Origin: Hydractinia symbiolongicarpus
Lineage: Eukaryota; Cnidaria; Hydrozoa; Anthoathecata; Hydractiniidae
Length of the DNA: 64,000 nucleotides
Assembly: GCF_029227915.1 (NCBI RefSeq)
Contig: NC_079876.1
Coordinates: forward strand, 5,704,001 to 5,768,000
Reading direction: 5' to 3'
The position numbers and the translations under genes were made by a program. The stretch's first letter is position 1. Each line of letters opens with the position of its first letter. This document shows, piece after piece, positions 44,401 to 54,800 of the stretch. Under the pieces are notes generated by a model. It did not search any database. It was not told the DNA's origin and saw nothing but the letters and a program-made list of their open reading frames with translations.

Positions 44401-44672
44401 GAAAATTTCGCACAAATAATAATTTGAATAATAATTTGAAACTCATTTACAGCGTAGAACTCCTGTCGCACTAAAATTTTGTGTAATTTTAGAGCTATAG
44501 GAAGATTCGCTCTAATGGAAACCCACCTTTATGAAAGACAATTTTGGTTGTATTTAAATACTTTTTTCTTTACTTTTCCATGTAACTAATATCAAGTTCT
44601 GATTTTTTACTGGGCAGTACCTTTATAACGCGTAAAAGCTTTTTTGAAAAATTTTGCGCAACTTCGGTTTAA

Positions 44673-45386
44673 CCCTATTCGGTCCGGGGGGGGGGGGCGG
44701 ATTCCGCCCTCCCCTGACGGTTTTTTTTTAATAACTCCTGATTGCTTTCTTATATGGCTATGATACTTACTGAGTTTCACCATTTATCTATTAGACACCT
44801 GCATGCTAAATTTTTAGGTCCCATACCTTTCAGAGGTTTTGATATTGGCCATTACTCGAAACTACCCCTAAAATCTCTATGAAATCCTTATAATGGGGAA
44901 AATATAATAACTCCTGTTAGGATTATCCTTAGAACTTGAAACTTGCAACACTACTTTGTTTCATCAAGAAGAATCATTTTGAATAATTTTGACACGTGAA
45001 TATTCCGATTTCCCGATTTTGTCGGATTTTACCCGAAAATCGGAAAAAAACGGATTTTCGGGCAATTTTTGGCAATTTCTTATTTGATCCATTTTATTTA
45101 GCTTTCAGAAACTTGAAACACAATGTAAAAATTCGCTCTAGAACAAAAGTAATTATATTTTAAGCAGATAGTGGCATTTTTAACAACTTTCAAGCCTCTG
45201 ATGACGTCACAGAAAATGTGCTGACGCAAGCAAAAATTTTTTGCCACTATTTTGTTCCTTTTATGACGTACTATAAGTGTGCCAAGTTTGATTCAATTTG
45301 AACAATCTTATGAAAAGTTATTAAGGGGGGCGGAATCCGCCCCCCCCCGGTCATAGTATGTTCGAAAAACCCCGGACCGAATAGGG
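44673..45386. mobile_element. piggyBac-like MITE, 714 bp, TTAA-flanked
   Basis: TTAA at 44669-44672 and 45387-45390. The terminal inverted repeat is CCCTATTCGGTCCGGGG on both sides, followed inward by a G12 run with GCGGATTCCGCCC and its inverse near the other end (about 45325-45350). CCC-starting ends with a TTAA target duplication are the piggyBac pattern. No transposase frame is present. It encodes nothing I can see. Confidence 0.8.
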
Positions 45387-45399
45387 TTAAATAAGTCTA

Positions 45400-46385
45400 G
45401 GTTTGAATTTATTTTCCTTTATGATCATTTTTATCATTTACCAGTCAGCTATTTCAGGTTAACTGTCTATAAGTTTTTTTTATCACAAATATTTATATGT
45501 GGTTTACTTGCGAAGGTTTATTTTAATCACATGCGTCATCTGTAAAGAGTACTCACCAGATCACAGACATTTATGTCAACATTCTTTGATCTCTTTAATA
45601 AAAGCCGTATTCTATTTGTCTGCTTGCGCGCGAGAAAAAAAGTCGTGTTGCGGAAACACAAAATGCGAACAGTATAATAACTATTAAATAGTATTATTGT
45701 AGTTTTATTTATTTTTCGAATTTTTATTAGACACCTTTTGAATTTTCATCAAATTTTGTGTTGGACGTGATAAAAAAGGGAAAGTGAACAGAGATGTCTG
45801 CTTTTTGTCGCAAACAGCGCTGGTTAATTAATCAAGTTTTGAATGTAGGTAATCCCCAGTTGCCTAGGGTGGAGCAGCTGATGCCAGTTGCGTCTAAAAG
45901 ATTTCCCTTTTTAGCCTCACACTCAAAAGTGCAATGCAATGGCTTCGCTAATTTCATAACGGATTGACGGCAGTCTAAAAGGCTTTAACGTCGTGACGTA
46001 ACGTCGATAAAGTTAACAAATTAGACATAACGGTTTTAGCGGCTTCAAAAGAAAATGAAAACAACCCATTCTTCTTATACGCTGTCACCATATTATGATA
46101 AAGGATTAAATAAGTAAATTAGTTCTCTCGAAGTGTGCTTATTACTACAAACTAGTCGTTATCCCGTGAAAAAATTCACAAGAATTCATCTGCCAGGAAT
46201 AACAACGAAAATATTCCCGTCACCATTTGCTGCTACCATTTGACAGAGTGAGGATCATAATATAGACTAGTCGTTAACCCATAAAAAACACACGAGGTGT
46301 CCCGTCTTTAAATTACACGTTACTTTGTGTGCCCGTAACACGATATGTTTTTTGTGACATGCACGCAGAATATGGCTGTTGTTAA
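45400..46385. other. Non-coding stretch
   Basis: No credible frame. TACTACAAACTAGTCGTT and ATAGACTAGTCGTTAACCC at about 46143 and 46262 form a short diverged repeat. Confidence 0.4.
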
Positions 46386-46391
46386 TTACAC

Positions 46392-46757
46392 TTGTTGGCA
46401 TTCCGTGGAAAAATCCAAGAACCACCGGCGATTCAATATAACGCCAAATATATTAATCATGTATTTAAAGATGTTATCCACATAAGAAGATTAAATTGGC
46501 TGGGGCACTTGGAAAGAATGGAGGAGGATAATTGGGTAAGAAAGTGTAGAGATTTGATAGTTCCTGGGGCAAAGCCCAGAGGCAGACCGAGAAAGACTTG
46601 GCAGGAGGTTATAAGGACAGACTTGATAGAGAGGAAGTTGAGTTTAGATCTAACACAGTCTAGATCAGATTGGAAGAGGGTCATTAATATACCCCGTCCA
46701 ACCCATGCTAGCATGGAAAACAGACGTTAAGCCGAGAATGATGATGATGATGATTAT
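46392..46757 (+). pseudogene. 3' end of an RTE/Jockey-like LINE, ending in a GATGAT tail
   Basis: The 112-codon frame reads LNWLGHLERMEEDNWVRKC, PRGRPRKTWQEVIRTDL and SDWKR, the usual C-terminal signature of LINE ORF2 proteins whose 3' ends finish in short tandem repeats. It is followed by CCAACCCATGCTAGCATGG and then ATGATGATGATGATT. The 5' part is absent (truncated insertion). Confidence 0.75.
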
Positions 46758-46905
46758 GATGCCATAATAATAGAATTTTATGACTAACTGTATCGAATGC
46801 TGTGCTGAGATCAATGAGGTTTGAAATATCTCTTGACTTAACTGAATGATTGCATGATCAGTTGACTGGCCTGCTTGATAGCCAAATGTCTTATTATACT
46901 CGTAC
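46757..46905 (-). pseudogene. RT fragment of the same LINE family as 30.7 kb, with internal deletion
   Basis: On the minus strand it reads TFGYQAGQSTDHAIIQLSQEI and then LIDLSTAFDTVSHKILL. These are the same blocks as residues about 455-500 of the LINE at 30670-33225, and the nucleotide match is close. A stretch of about 35-40 bases between the two blocks is missing, so the frame is lost. It directly abuts the 3' end of the other LINE fragment. Confidence 0.7.
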
Positions 46906-46909
46906 TATG

Positions 46910-47690
46910 TCGAAATTTAAGTTTATGTATATTTTTAAAAGCCTTGGGCTGTTTTCCTTACTGATAGCGTTGCGTAAATAGACTGTGGTAACACATGGGT
47001 GTTAAAGCACAAGCTGGAGTGTTTCCATTCAGACTGAAGAAGTAAAGAGGGGTAGAGTGGAGCAAAATTCGAAAACGTACTTCAAATTCCAATCTTATCT
47101 TTTGTTTTTTCATACCAATCAAAAATCAGTTATACAAAACTTTAACCCGCAAAATTATATCTTAAAAACAAATTAGGACACTGTGAAGTCTTAAGTTGTA
47201 AAGAATTCGTTATATAGTCTCCCTTTCTCTAATATTATTGTAAGAGAAAGTAAAAAAATGTGATCTCACATTTCAGATCTCACAAACAAATAAAACAATA
47301 CAGTAAAATTAAAAATAGCCATTTTGCAAATTGTTTATCGGTATACTACAACCTATATACTGAATAACTAAGTGAGTAGTATTAAAACTATGATTTTTTT
47401 CGTAGAAACAACGAACAAACGCACTAATAAACATTATATGTAGAAACAGAAAAAACGTTCTGTTAAGAGCATTTTTGAAGAAAGAACGTCAACGCGGGTG
47501 TGTTGTTGTTCTTTTAATTAATTTATCTAATGTTGCTACAGGACACAAAATAACAAATGCAATGTATCTCTATCGACTTTGTTGCGATAGGCGAATTTCT
47601 ATGAACTTCTAGTAATTTTCTTGATAAGCAGTATGAAAAACTTTTATTGATATTTCTTGAATTGAAATTGAAATTATCTTATATATATTA
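46910..47690. other. Spacer upstream of the HEPN gene
   Basis: AT-rich, without open frames. It should contain the promoter of the HEPN gene. The only suggestive element is TATATATATTATAG just before the start codon, which is too close to be a TATA box for this start. Confidence 0.35.
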
Positions 47691-47695
47691 TAGTC

Positions 47696-48840
47696 ATGGC
47701 AACAGCAGTACCTCCAACAGCATCTTCTCACCACGCATTGATCGCAAACAATGAATATCAAATTAAATTGGTCACGCTTCTCAATGAATGTTGTGACCAC
47801 TTACGTGAAATTTTACATGATCCTGCCCGTGGCAACATGCCAAGGGATAAGAAACAATTATATTTGTCATTGAAAAAATATAAGAAACATTTAAACCATC
47901 TGAAAAGAGATCAGTTGGAAATCGTTTTTCCGCAAGATAAGGAAACAGATTCGGAATTGTTTGACATCACTATTTTATGTGACGTTCTAATTAATTGTTG
48001 TCACGGTATACAAGCACCAATTGGTGGGTGGAGGATAAGAAAACCGCAACCAAATGATTTCAGTGTCGGTGCTGACATCATTCGAATCAGAAATGAGCGC
48101 AATAATGTTATGCATGGAAGAGCAATGAGTTCAGCACAATATAATCAGCTATGGAATGCCATAGAAGGTATATTAAGAAGACTCGGATACGACATAACGA
48201 AAATTAAAGATTTGAAATCTGGTTGCTTGAATGACTTAGACTTATTTAAGATCGAAATTATGAAAGCAGATACTGAAATTTTAAATTTCAATGTTAACAA
48301 AAATAAAGACAGTATTCAGCAAAACGAAGATGGTATTAAACAAAATCAAGATGACATCAAAGCAAATGAAGACAATATTCTGCAAAACGAGGATGGTATT
48401 AAACAAAATCAAGATGACATCAAAGCAAATAAAGACAGTATTCAGCAAAACGAAGATGGTATTAAACAAAATCAAGGTGACATCAAAGCAAATAAAGACA
48501 ATATTCTGCAAAACGAAGATGGTATAAAACAAAATCAAGATAACATCAAAGCAAATAAAGACAATATTCAACAAAACGAAGATGGTATTAAACAAAATCA
48601 AGGTGACATTAAAGCAATTAAAGACAGTATTCAGCAAAACGAAGATGGTATTACACAAAATCAAGATGACATCAAAGCAAATAAAGACAATATTCAGAAA
48701 AACAAAGGTGGTATTAAAGAGAATAAAGATAATTATAATCGATTAGCAGCTGAAGTGGAAATAGTAAAGCAAACTATCTCTTCATCATCATGTGATCAGA
48801 AGAGTTCTCAGTTGGAAGAAACTATAAAAGAACAACCAAG
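47696..48840 (+). CDS. Exon 1: DZIP3-type HEPN domain and 21-residue repeats
   Basis: Starts MATAVPPTASS. The HEPN part includes FDITILCDVLINCC, a PIGGW turn and ADIIRIRNERNNVMHGR. Here R135-N136-N137-V138-M139-H140 fits the R-x4-H motif (polar residue after Arg) of active HEPN RNases. From about 48297 to 48735 six 63-nt repeats encode DSIQQNEDGIKQNQDDIKANK-type units. The exon ends in phase 2 at a GTGTGT donor. Confidence 0.85.
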
Positions 48841-51800
48841 GTGTGTAATTCTTTTTCTATATTGTTCCATCATTAAATTGATTCTGTCAACTTAACATAA
48901 AAGGCAAATATGGTAAAGTAAATAAATTTTCATTCAATTAAATTCCACTTTATCTTGGTGTAACTAAATCACTTTTCTGTAATGATTTCAATGCATAAGA
49001 GAGTCATAAGCGATAAGAGTACAGCAGATTGAAATTATGACAGCACTGATTGAAATAAATACTAAAATGTAAAGTAAATAAAAACAAAGACAACATTAAG
49101 TAAAATCTAAATAACTTAAAGAATGGACTTATATATATTCAAGTTGATGTAAAAAAAACCCAAAACGGAGTTAGGAACATTCAAAACGATTATGAAAGAT
49201 TGAAAGACGGAATGGGAACAGTAAAGTCCTTTGTTGTCATCGTGTCGTTCAAAAACTTGTCATTTAAAACGGCCTAGAAAGAAGATACCTTTCTTTCAAA
49301 AAATAAGATTTTATCGTTTTTTAGGACAATATTTCATACAGTTACTTATTATTCTAATTTATATTTTAATGTTTATTTCAGTTATATACTATTAAAAAAT
49401 TTCCGGGGAGATTTTCTAATACAATTTGAAGATGGCTGCTCGCAGTGGTCTATGAAAAGTGTACAAGTCATCATTACTGAAAATTTTGCGATACAATCAA
49501 TAGAACTTCATGTCGACAACGATTACATTGTGGAAAAAGAAGAAGGGAAACTAATCCTGATTATTTACAATCACATTGCCGAATCTATTAATGGGTTATC
49601 AGTTACGTTAGTTGACAGTGAAAGTAAAACTCAATTGATTCCAATTAAAGGTGAGTAAATTTAGATAATGTATTCTATCCAGAAAGACTTCACAGTGCTC
49701 TTTTTTACGGAAAAAATGAATAAGGAGTTGGAACAATAAAAACAAAACAGAACAAAAAAATGCATTACTAACTAATGTAGATGTGCATGAGGGCAGAGCA
49801 AAAGTAAAACAAGTTGGGAAAGCTATATTTACAAGTAGAACAAATTTAATCTTAAGGGTTTACTTAAAATATTATTCGAACCATAAAAAAACAATGTCAA
49901 GATTTTGTTAGAATAGCAATCATTTCAACGATGCAAGCCACTTACCTCGACAAAAGTTTTACTTTGGCTATGCGAACGCAGAAATATATAAAAATTATTG
50001 CAAAGATTCTTGAAAAATAACGTTTAGTATTCTACACAAAAAATTTAACGTCTCTAGCGCGTTGTTTTGTACAGCACTTTAGATTACAATTGTTTAAGTA
50101 GAAATGTTGCAAAGTAAAATAATTTTGTTAATTAGATATTGCACTGGTCCGAGCACATATGTGTACAACTAGCTATTTTGATGTTAGAACCCACAACAGT
50201 GGAAGAATATCTGAACAGATAAAATGCATTGTAGGAGCAGAAAGAGAAGAAACAAATATTGAATTTATATGTGGTGGTAGCCTGCAAACAATGGAACCTG
50301 AGGAGTACGAAGCATTTGAAAGAGATTACATCCAGCGTTATTTCACCGTCAATGGTAAATGCATGGAAGAACCACTCCAAATTCCACCCCCAATGCCAAA
50401 CGTCACACATTCCTTATTCGCACAAAAGATAAAGGATGTTATAATCGAATTACAACATCATTTGTTTACAATATTTACTCATTATAGCACGAAGGAACAT
50501 ATTCAATTTCTAAAACTGGATAAAGAATTTTCTTTGAGTTTGGAAAGCACAATTACTGATAACAAAAGAATTCTACTTGTGTTGCCAAATTATATCGTCA
50601 ACATTAGATATACAGAAACAACCGACGCAGTAATAATACAAGATGAAGTCAAAGCGGGCGAAGAAGACTTGAAGGAGCTATCTATCATCACTAAAAAATA
50701 TCTTAAAAATGGTCACCTGACAATGGTAAATATTGTAGCTGCACCACATTTCGCAGATATCGAAAATATCCACCTTTGTGTTGACTGCAACTTACTCTCC
50801 AAAACAACTTTGGCTGAGGATAAAAATATGACGAAGTTCTTTTCAAATATTTTGCAAAGCTCACAAGTACAAAATAATGTTCAGGACAACAAGGAACGGT
50901 ATATCAACATAGTTGGTAAAGTCATGTGTTTTATGGCTACAAGAAAAGCACTCTATTCTGTTCCTTCACTCAGTAACAACGTCCACGAACAAATAAGCTC
51001 GTTAATACTTTCTCCACAGCAACTCCGTCATTTATACAACAAGTCTTTAAAAAAAATTATAATCGGTCCTCTAGGCAGTGGTAAGACAGTGCTAGCTTTA
51101 GCACATTTGGAAATAGCTTACGAGCGCTCTGAGAATAGATCGATCATATACTATGTTATTTGGGACGGCAACACATTGCTGAAACGGGATATTGTCAATC
51201 ATACTAAAAGATTTAATTACAAAGCCGCTGTCAAAGTTGTTGTAAAGGATACTGTCGAGTTAGCTAAGGATTTGAAAATGAATGAAGTGCCAACACCATA
51301 CCAGCTATTAGAGTCATTGGTTAAGAAACATGTTGACCAAAACCTGCATCTAATAATTGATGAATTAAATGGAGAGTTCTTTAACAAGGAAGAATCATCT
51401 TTGCTTAAACACTATCTGGAAACTGAAGACAAATTAAATAACTCCTTCATCATTTTTTTCCCACAATCCATTGAGAAACATAGAACATTAATTTCACACC
51501 AAAGAGTCACAATACATGACAAGTACAAGTATGAAGAAACAGGAATGAAAGTATTAAAACTTAACAGAGCAATGAGAACAACCCGGATAATCTTTCAGTT
51601 TTTAAAGGCTTTTGAAAATGAAGTAGAACAAGACAAGGTAACAATGAAGCTTCCCGATCAGCAATCAAAAGGTGGAATGTCCACCCAAACAAATATCGAA
51701 AAAATACTGAATTTCTTTTACAAAATTTGGAAAAAACAACCACAACAGCGGCAAGAGCCACAACGGCGACAACAACAGCAGCAGCAGCAGCAGCAACCAC

Positions 51801-54800
51801 CACCACCACCACCACCACCACCACCACCACCACCACCACCACAACAACAACAACAACAACAACAACAAGGACAAACTACCAGTAGCAATGTCACGCCGAT
51901 AATAAAAGGAGAAGAAGAAGTATTTGAAACACCGGTTGATATTGATGTCGTTGCAGCTTCCATACAAGATGGGGATCTTTCGGGTAATGTTAGAATTGAC
52001 ACTTCATTGAAATTTAATACAGCTCATTCAATCGGTCATTATATTGAAGGAACAAAACCGTTATTGATACATCCGGCAAATACTCCAACAACAGACAAAG
52101 AGTTTATACCAATGTTAGCACTTGTTTTACAAGATGTATGTTTGCATCGTGCAACTAAACGTTTGTTCATCTATAACACAATACCTCAAAAAGCTATTTT
52201 TCATAGATTACTAAGACTATTAAAGATTGATTTTCTTCACTACGACAAGTACACTGACTGGAAAGTTTTAAATTGTGATGATATCATAGTTAAAAATCCC
52301 TTGCAGAGTCAAAATTATAACATGCTCACTACTATTGAGGGAATTCGTGGAGTTGAAGCAGCCGAATGCATCTGTATAATTGAAAGCAATGATTGCAAGT
52401 TAAAACATTTGACGTTAGAAGCAATGTCCAGAGCGACACAAAAACTGGTCCTTGTTTCAGCGTCCAACGTCTACCAATCGGATACAGTAAAATCATCAAC
52501 TGGTCATATCATCAGTAGACTGTTAACTGAACATCTGGTTGAATACAATGTAGAAGTCTCAAACGATGAAGATACAGAAATACCGTTCACAAAGTCTATG
52601 GAAAGTAACAATAAAATAGTTTTTAACATAAAACCACAATATTGGAAATTCAAAGAAATGATAAAAGATTTGGAACATATTGGTTTTCAGGTAACGGATG
52701 AACGCCTAAATGCGCATGAGATCGTTAGGAAAAAGTAAGTAAAATTTTTAAACAATAGAGAACAAACTCTCTTTTGAATAGTTCTTAAAAAAATTTAAAT
52801 TCAGTGATTCATATTAAAGAATTGGATGGTAAGGGTTGTGTTATATTAAAATAAAAAACCCCCACGAGATGACCAAAGTGTGATCATTCACAATCCTCTG
52901 TCCTTTCTTTTGTGAAATTTGTTCTAGAGAGGCAAAAAAAATCACGACATATGTGTCAGGGCCTATTCTGTACTTAATAAAACATTGTAAGAGCTTTCTG
53001 ATGTTAAAAATGTTAACCTGCTGCTAAGCATGAAAATAAAAAAAATTTATTAGACAAAATTTTGATCATCTTATAATTAATTTTATTACGTAAAGTCATT
53101 AGTTTTGTTAAATAATATGATATAAATGCAATATTAATAATTTTAGCCTTTATCCACCTGGAAAAGTGAGCAATATAATTTGCTCATATTTGTCACTTCA
53201 ATCATGCATATTGAGATGGCAAAAGGACGCTAATAAATACACCGTTAGTAGACAAGAAAGTAAAAATTCAACCTGGAATAACTTAGCAACTGACATTTCT
53301 TGCAATCAATACATCGTTGATGACATGGAAATTGGTGAATCGTGCAAGTTTTGTGTAGTTGCTAAAAATCATCTTGGTGTATCTGATGACAGCATTGTGT
53401 CTTATCGTCACGAGTAAGATTATATTCAAGTACTATTCAAAACATTTTATAGCCATGTGTTAAAAAGTATGTCAGGCTTGAGGAATATTAACATGTGCTC
53501 AATTTTTTTAGACTCTCAATCGTCAAGGGTGTCCAATTTGAAGGTAAGAGAAATAGTTATCGTTTTATCAGCATAATTTTAAGTAAGAAAATCACCACAA
53601 CACTCTTTGTCACAAAATAGGCATAAAAAAATTAGCGTGACAAAATAGACAGAAATAAGTGTTGACTAATTGTGTGATTTAAAAAAATTAACATTTATTA
53701 AAAAATTTTCTTGTTTATGTTGTTATTTACCTGTTACAAAAAGAATGCGAAATATTTAAATATTTGCTTTCTTCGTTACCCATATTACAACAAACAAATT
53801 ATTCTAATTATTTGTTAAACATTTAATTTATTACTGTACTTATACCATGGGACACGCAAAGTCAATTTAATGACACTATTGTCTGAAACGAATTTAGTCC
53901 TAGAACCTTTTAAGAATTTTTTTTCATCTAGTGTTGATTTTAAAACAGATCTTTACTAAAAACGTAAGAGGTTATTAGACGTTTTTGTTTTCCTTTTGTA
54001 AAATTTCGACAATGTTTTCTTTCTCGGTCATATGAAATTAATTAAGAGAAACTAAGTGTTATCAAGTAAAAATAAAGCTACTCTGCACATTGGTAATATA
54101 TATCCTAAAAGGAGGCTTCGGAGTAACAAAACATCAAAGGCAAAAGTACTTCCGCTAAAATGTAGTGTGCTGATGTTGCTGTTGTGTCAATAAAAGTGAT
54201 ACAAAACTTCTCACTTGGTATTAATAAAGTTTTCAAGCTTTGTCAAAAGAAAACATTTTGTTCAAATATTGCCATTAATTTTATTACTATCTCGTGGTTG
54301 ATCGATTTATTCAAATCATTTGTTTAGCATAGATTATTAATAATTTAAAAGTAATACATATTTTCTGCATTATTTCTGGTGTAGCCTAGTTAGCTAAGTT
54401 TTTTTCTCGGATATCTAATTCAGTTTTTCTCAAACGAAAGTTTAGACGCAAACAAATGTCAGAGCAAATCCCTAATATTTAAATTCAAACCACGCATTAT
54501 TTATGGCTATATCGTACTTTGCTGAGTTAAAGAAGATAAACTGCTCAACAAGTGTATGCAAAGTGAGAACGTCCTTTTGAGACCTACATTTACCTGCAAA
54601 AGGGGGATTTTTACGAAGCGAATTGGGAATAGCAAATTCGGCGGCTAATTACCAGCGAAATATCTATTTGATTTTCACGGGAAACAAAAAAAATATGTGA
54701 CCAATTTAACATTCTGAGTGTAAGCATTTTTTTCTGGTATTAAAAACCGGATAGTTATTTTAAATTCTAAATAAACAGTTTTCTTATTGGTTAAAAGATA

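Larger units (their letters stand above)
43305..44528. mobile_element. PIF/Harbinger-like DNA transposon, internally deleted
   Basis: Ends AGCTGGATTTCCATCAG and, inverted, AGGTGGGTTTCCATTAG, extended by similar sequence over about 35 bp. A TTA target-site duplication flanks it (43302-43304 and 44529-44531), as expected for Harbinger (3-bp TWA-like sites). Inside are a MADF/Myb-like fragment on the plus strand and a transposase N-terminal-like fragment on the minus strand, the usual two-gene layout. The catalytic DDE part is absent, so the copy is non-autonomous. Confidence 0.75.

Noticed and set aside
48281-48664. Minus-strand 127-codon frame with repeated ILFNTIFVL
   Set aside because: It is the reverse complement of the 63-bp coiled-coil repeat in exon 1 of the HEPN gene.
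51561-52002. Minus-strand frames with Val, Trp, Gly or Cys runs
   Set aside because: Reverse readings of the CAG/CCA/CAA microsatellite; no coding signal.
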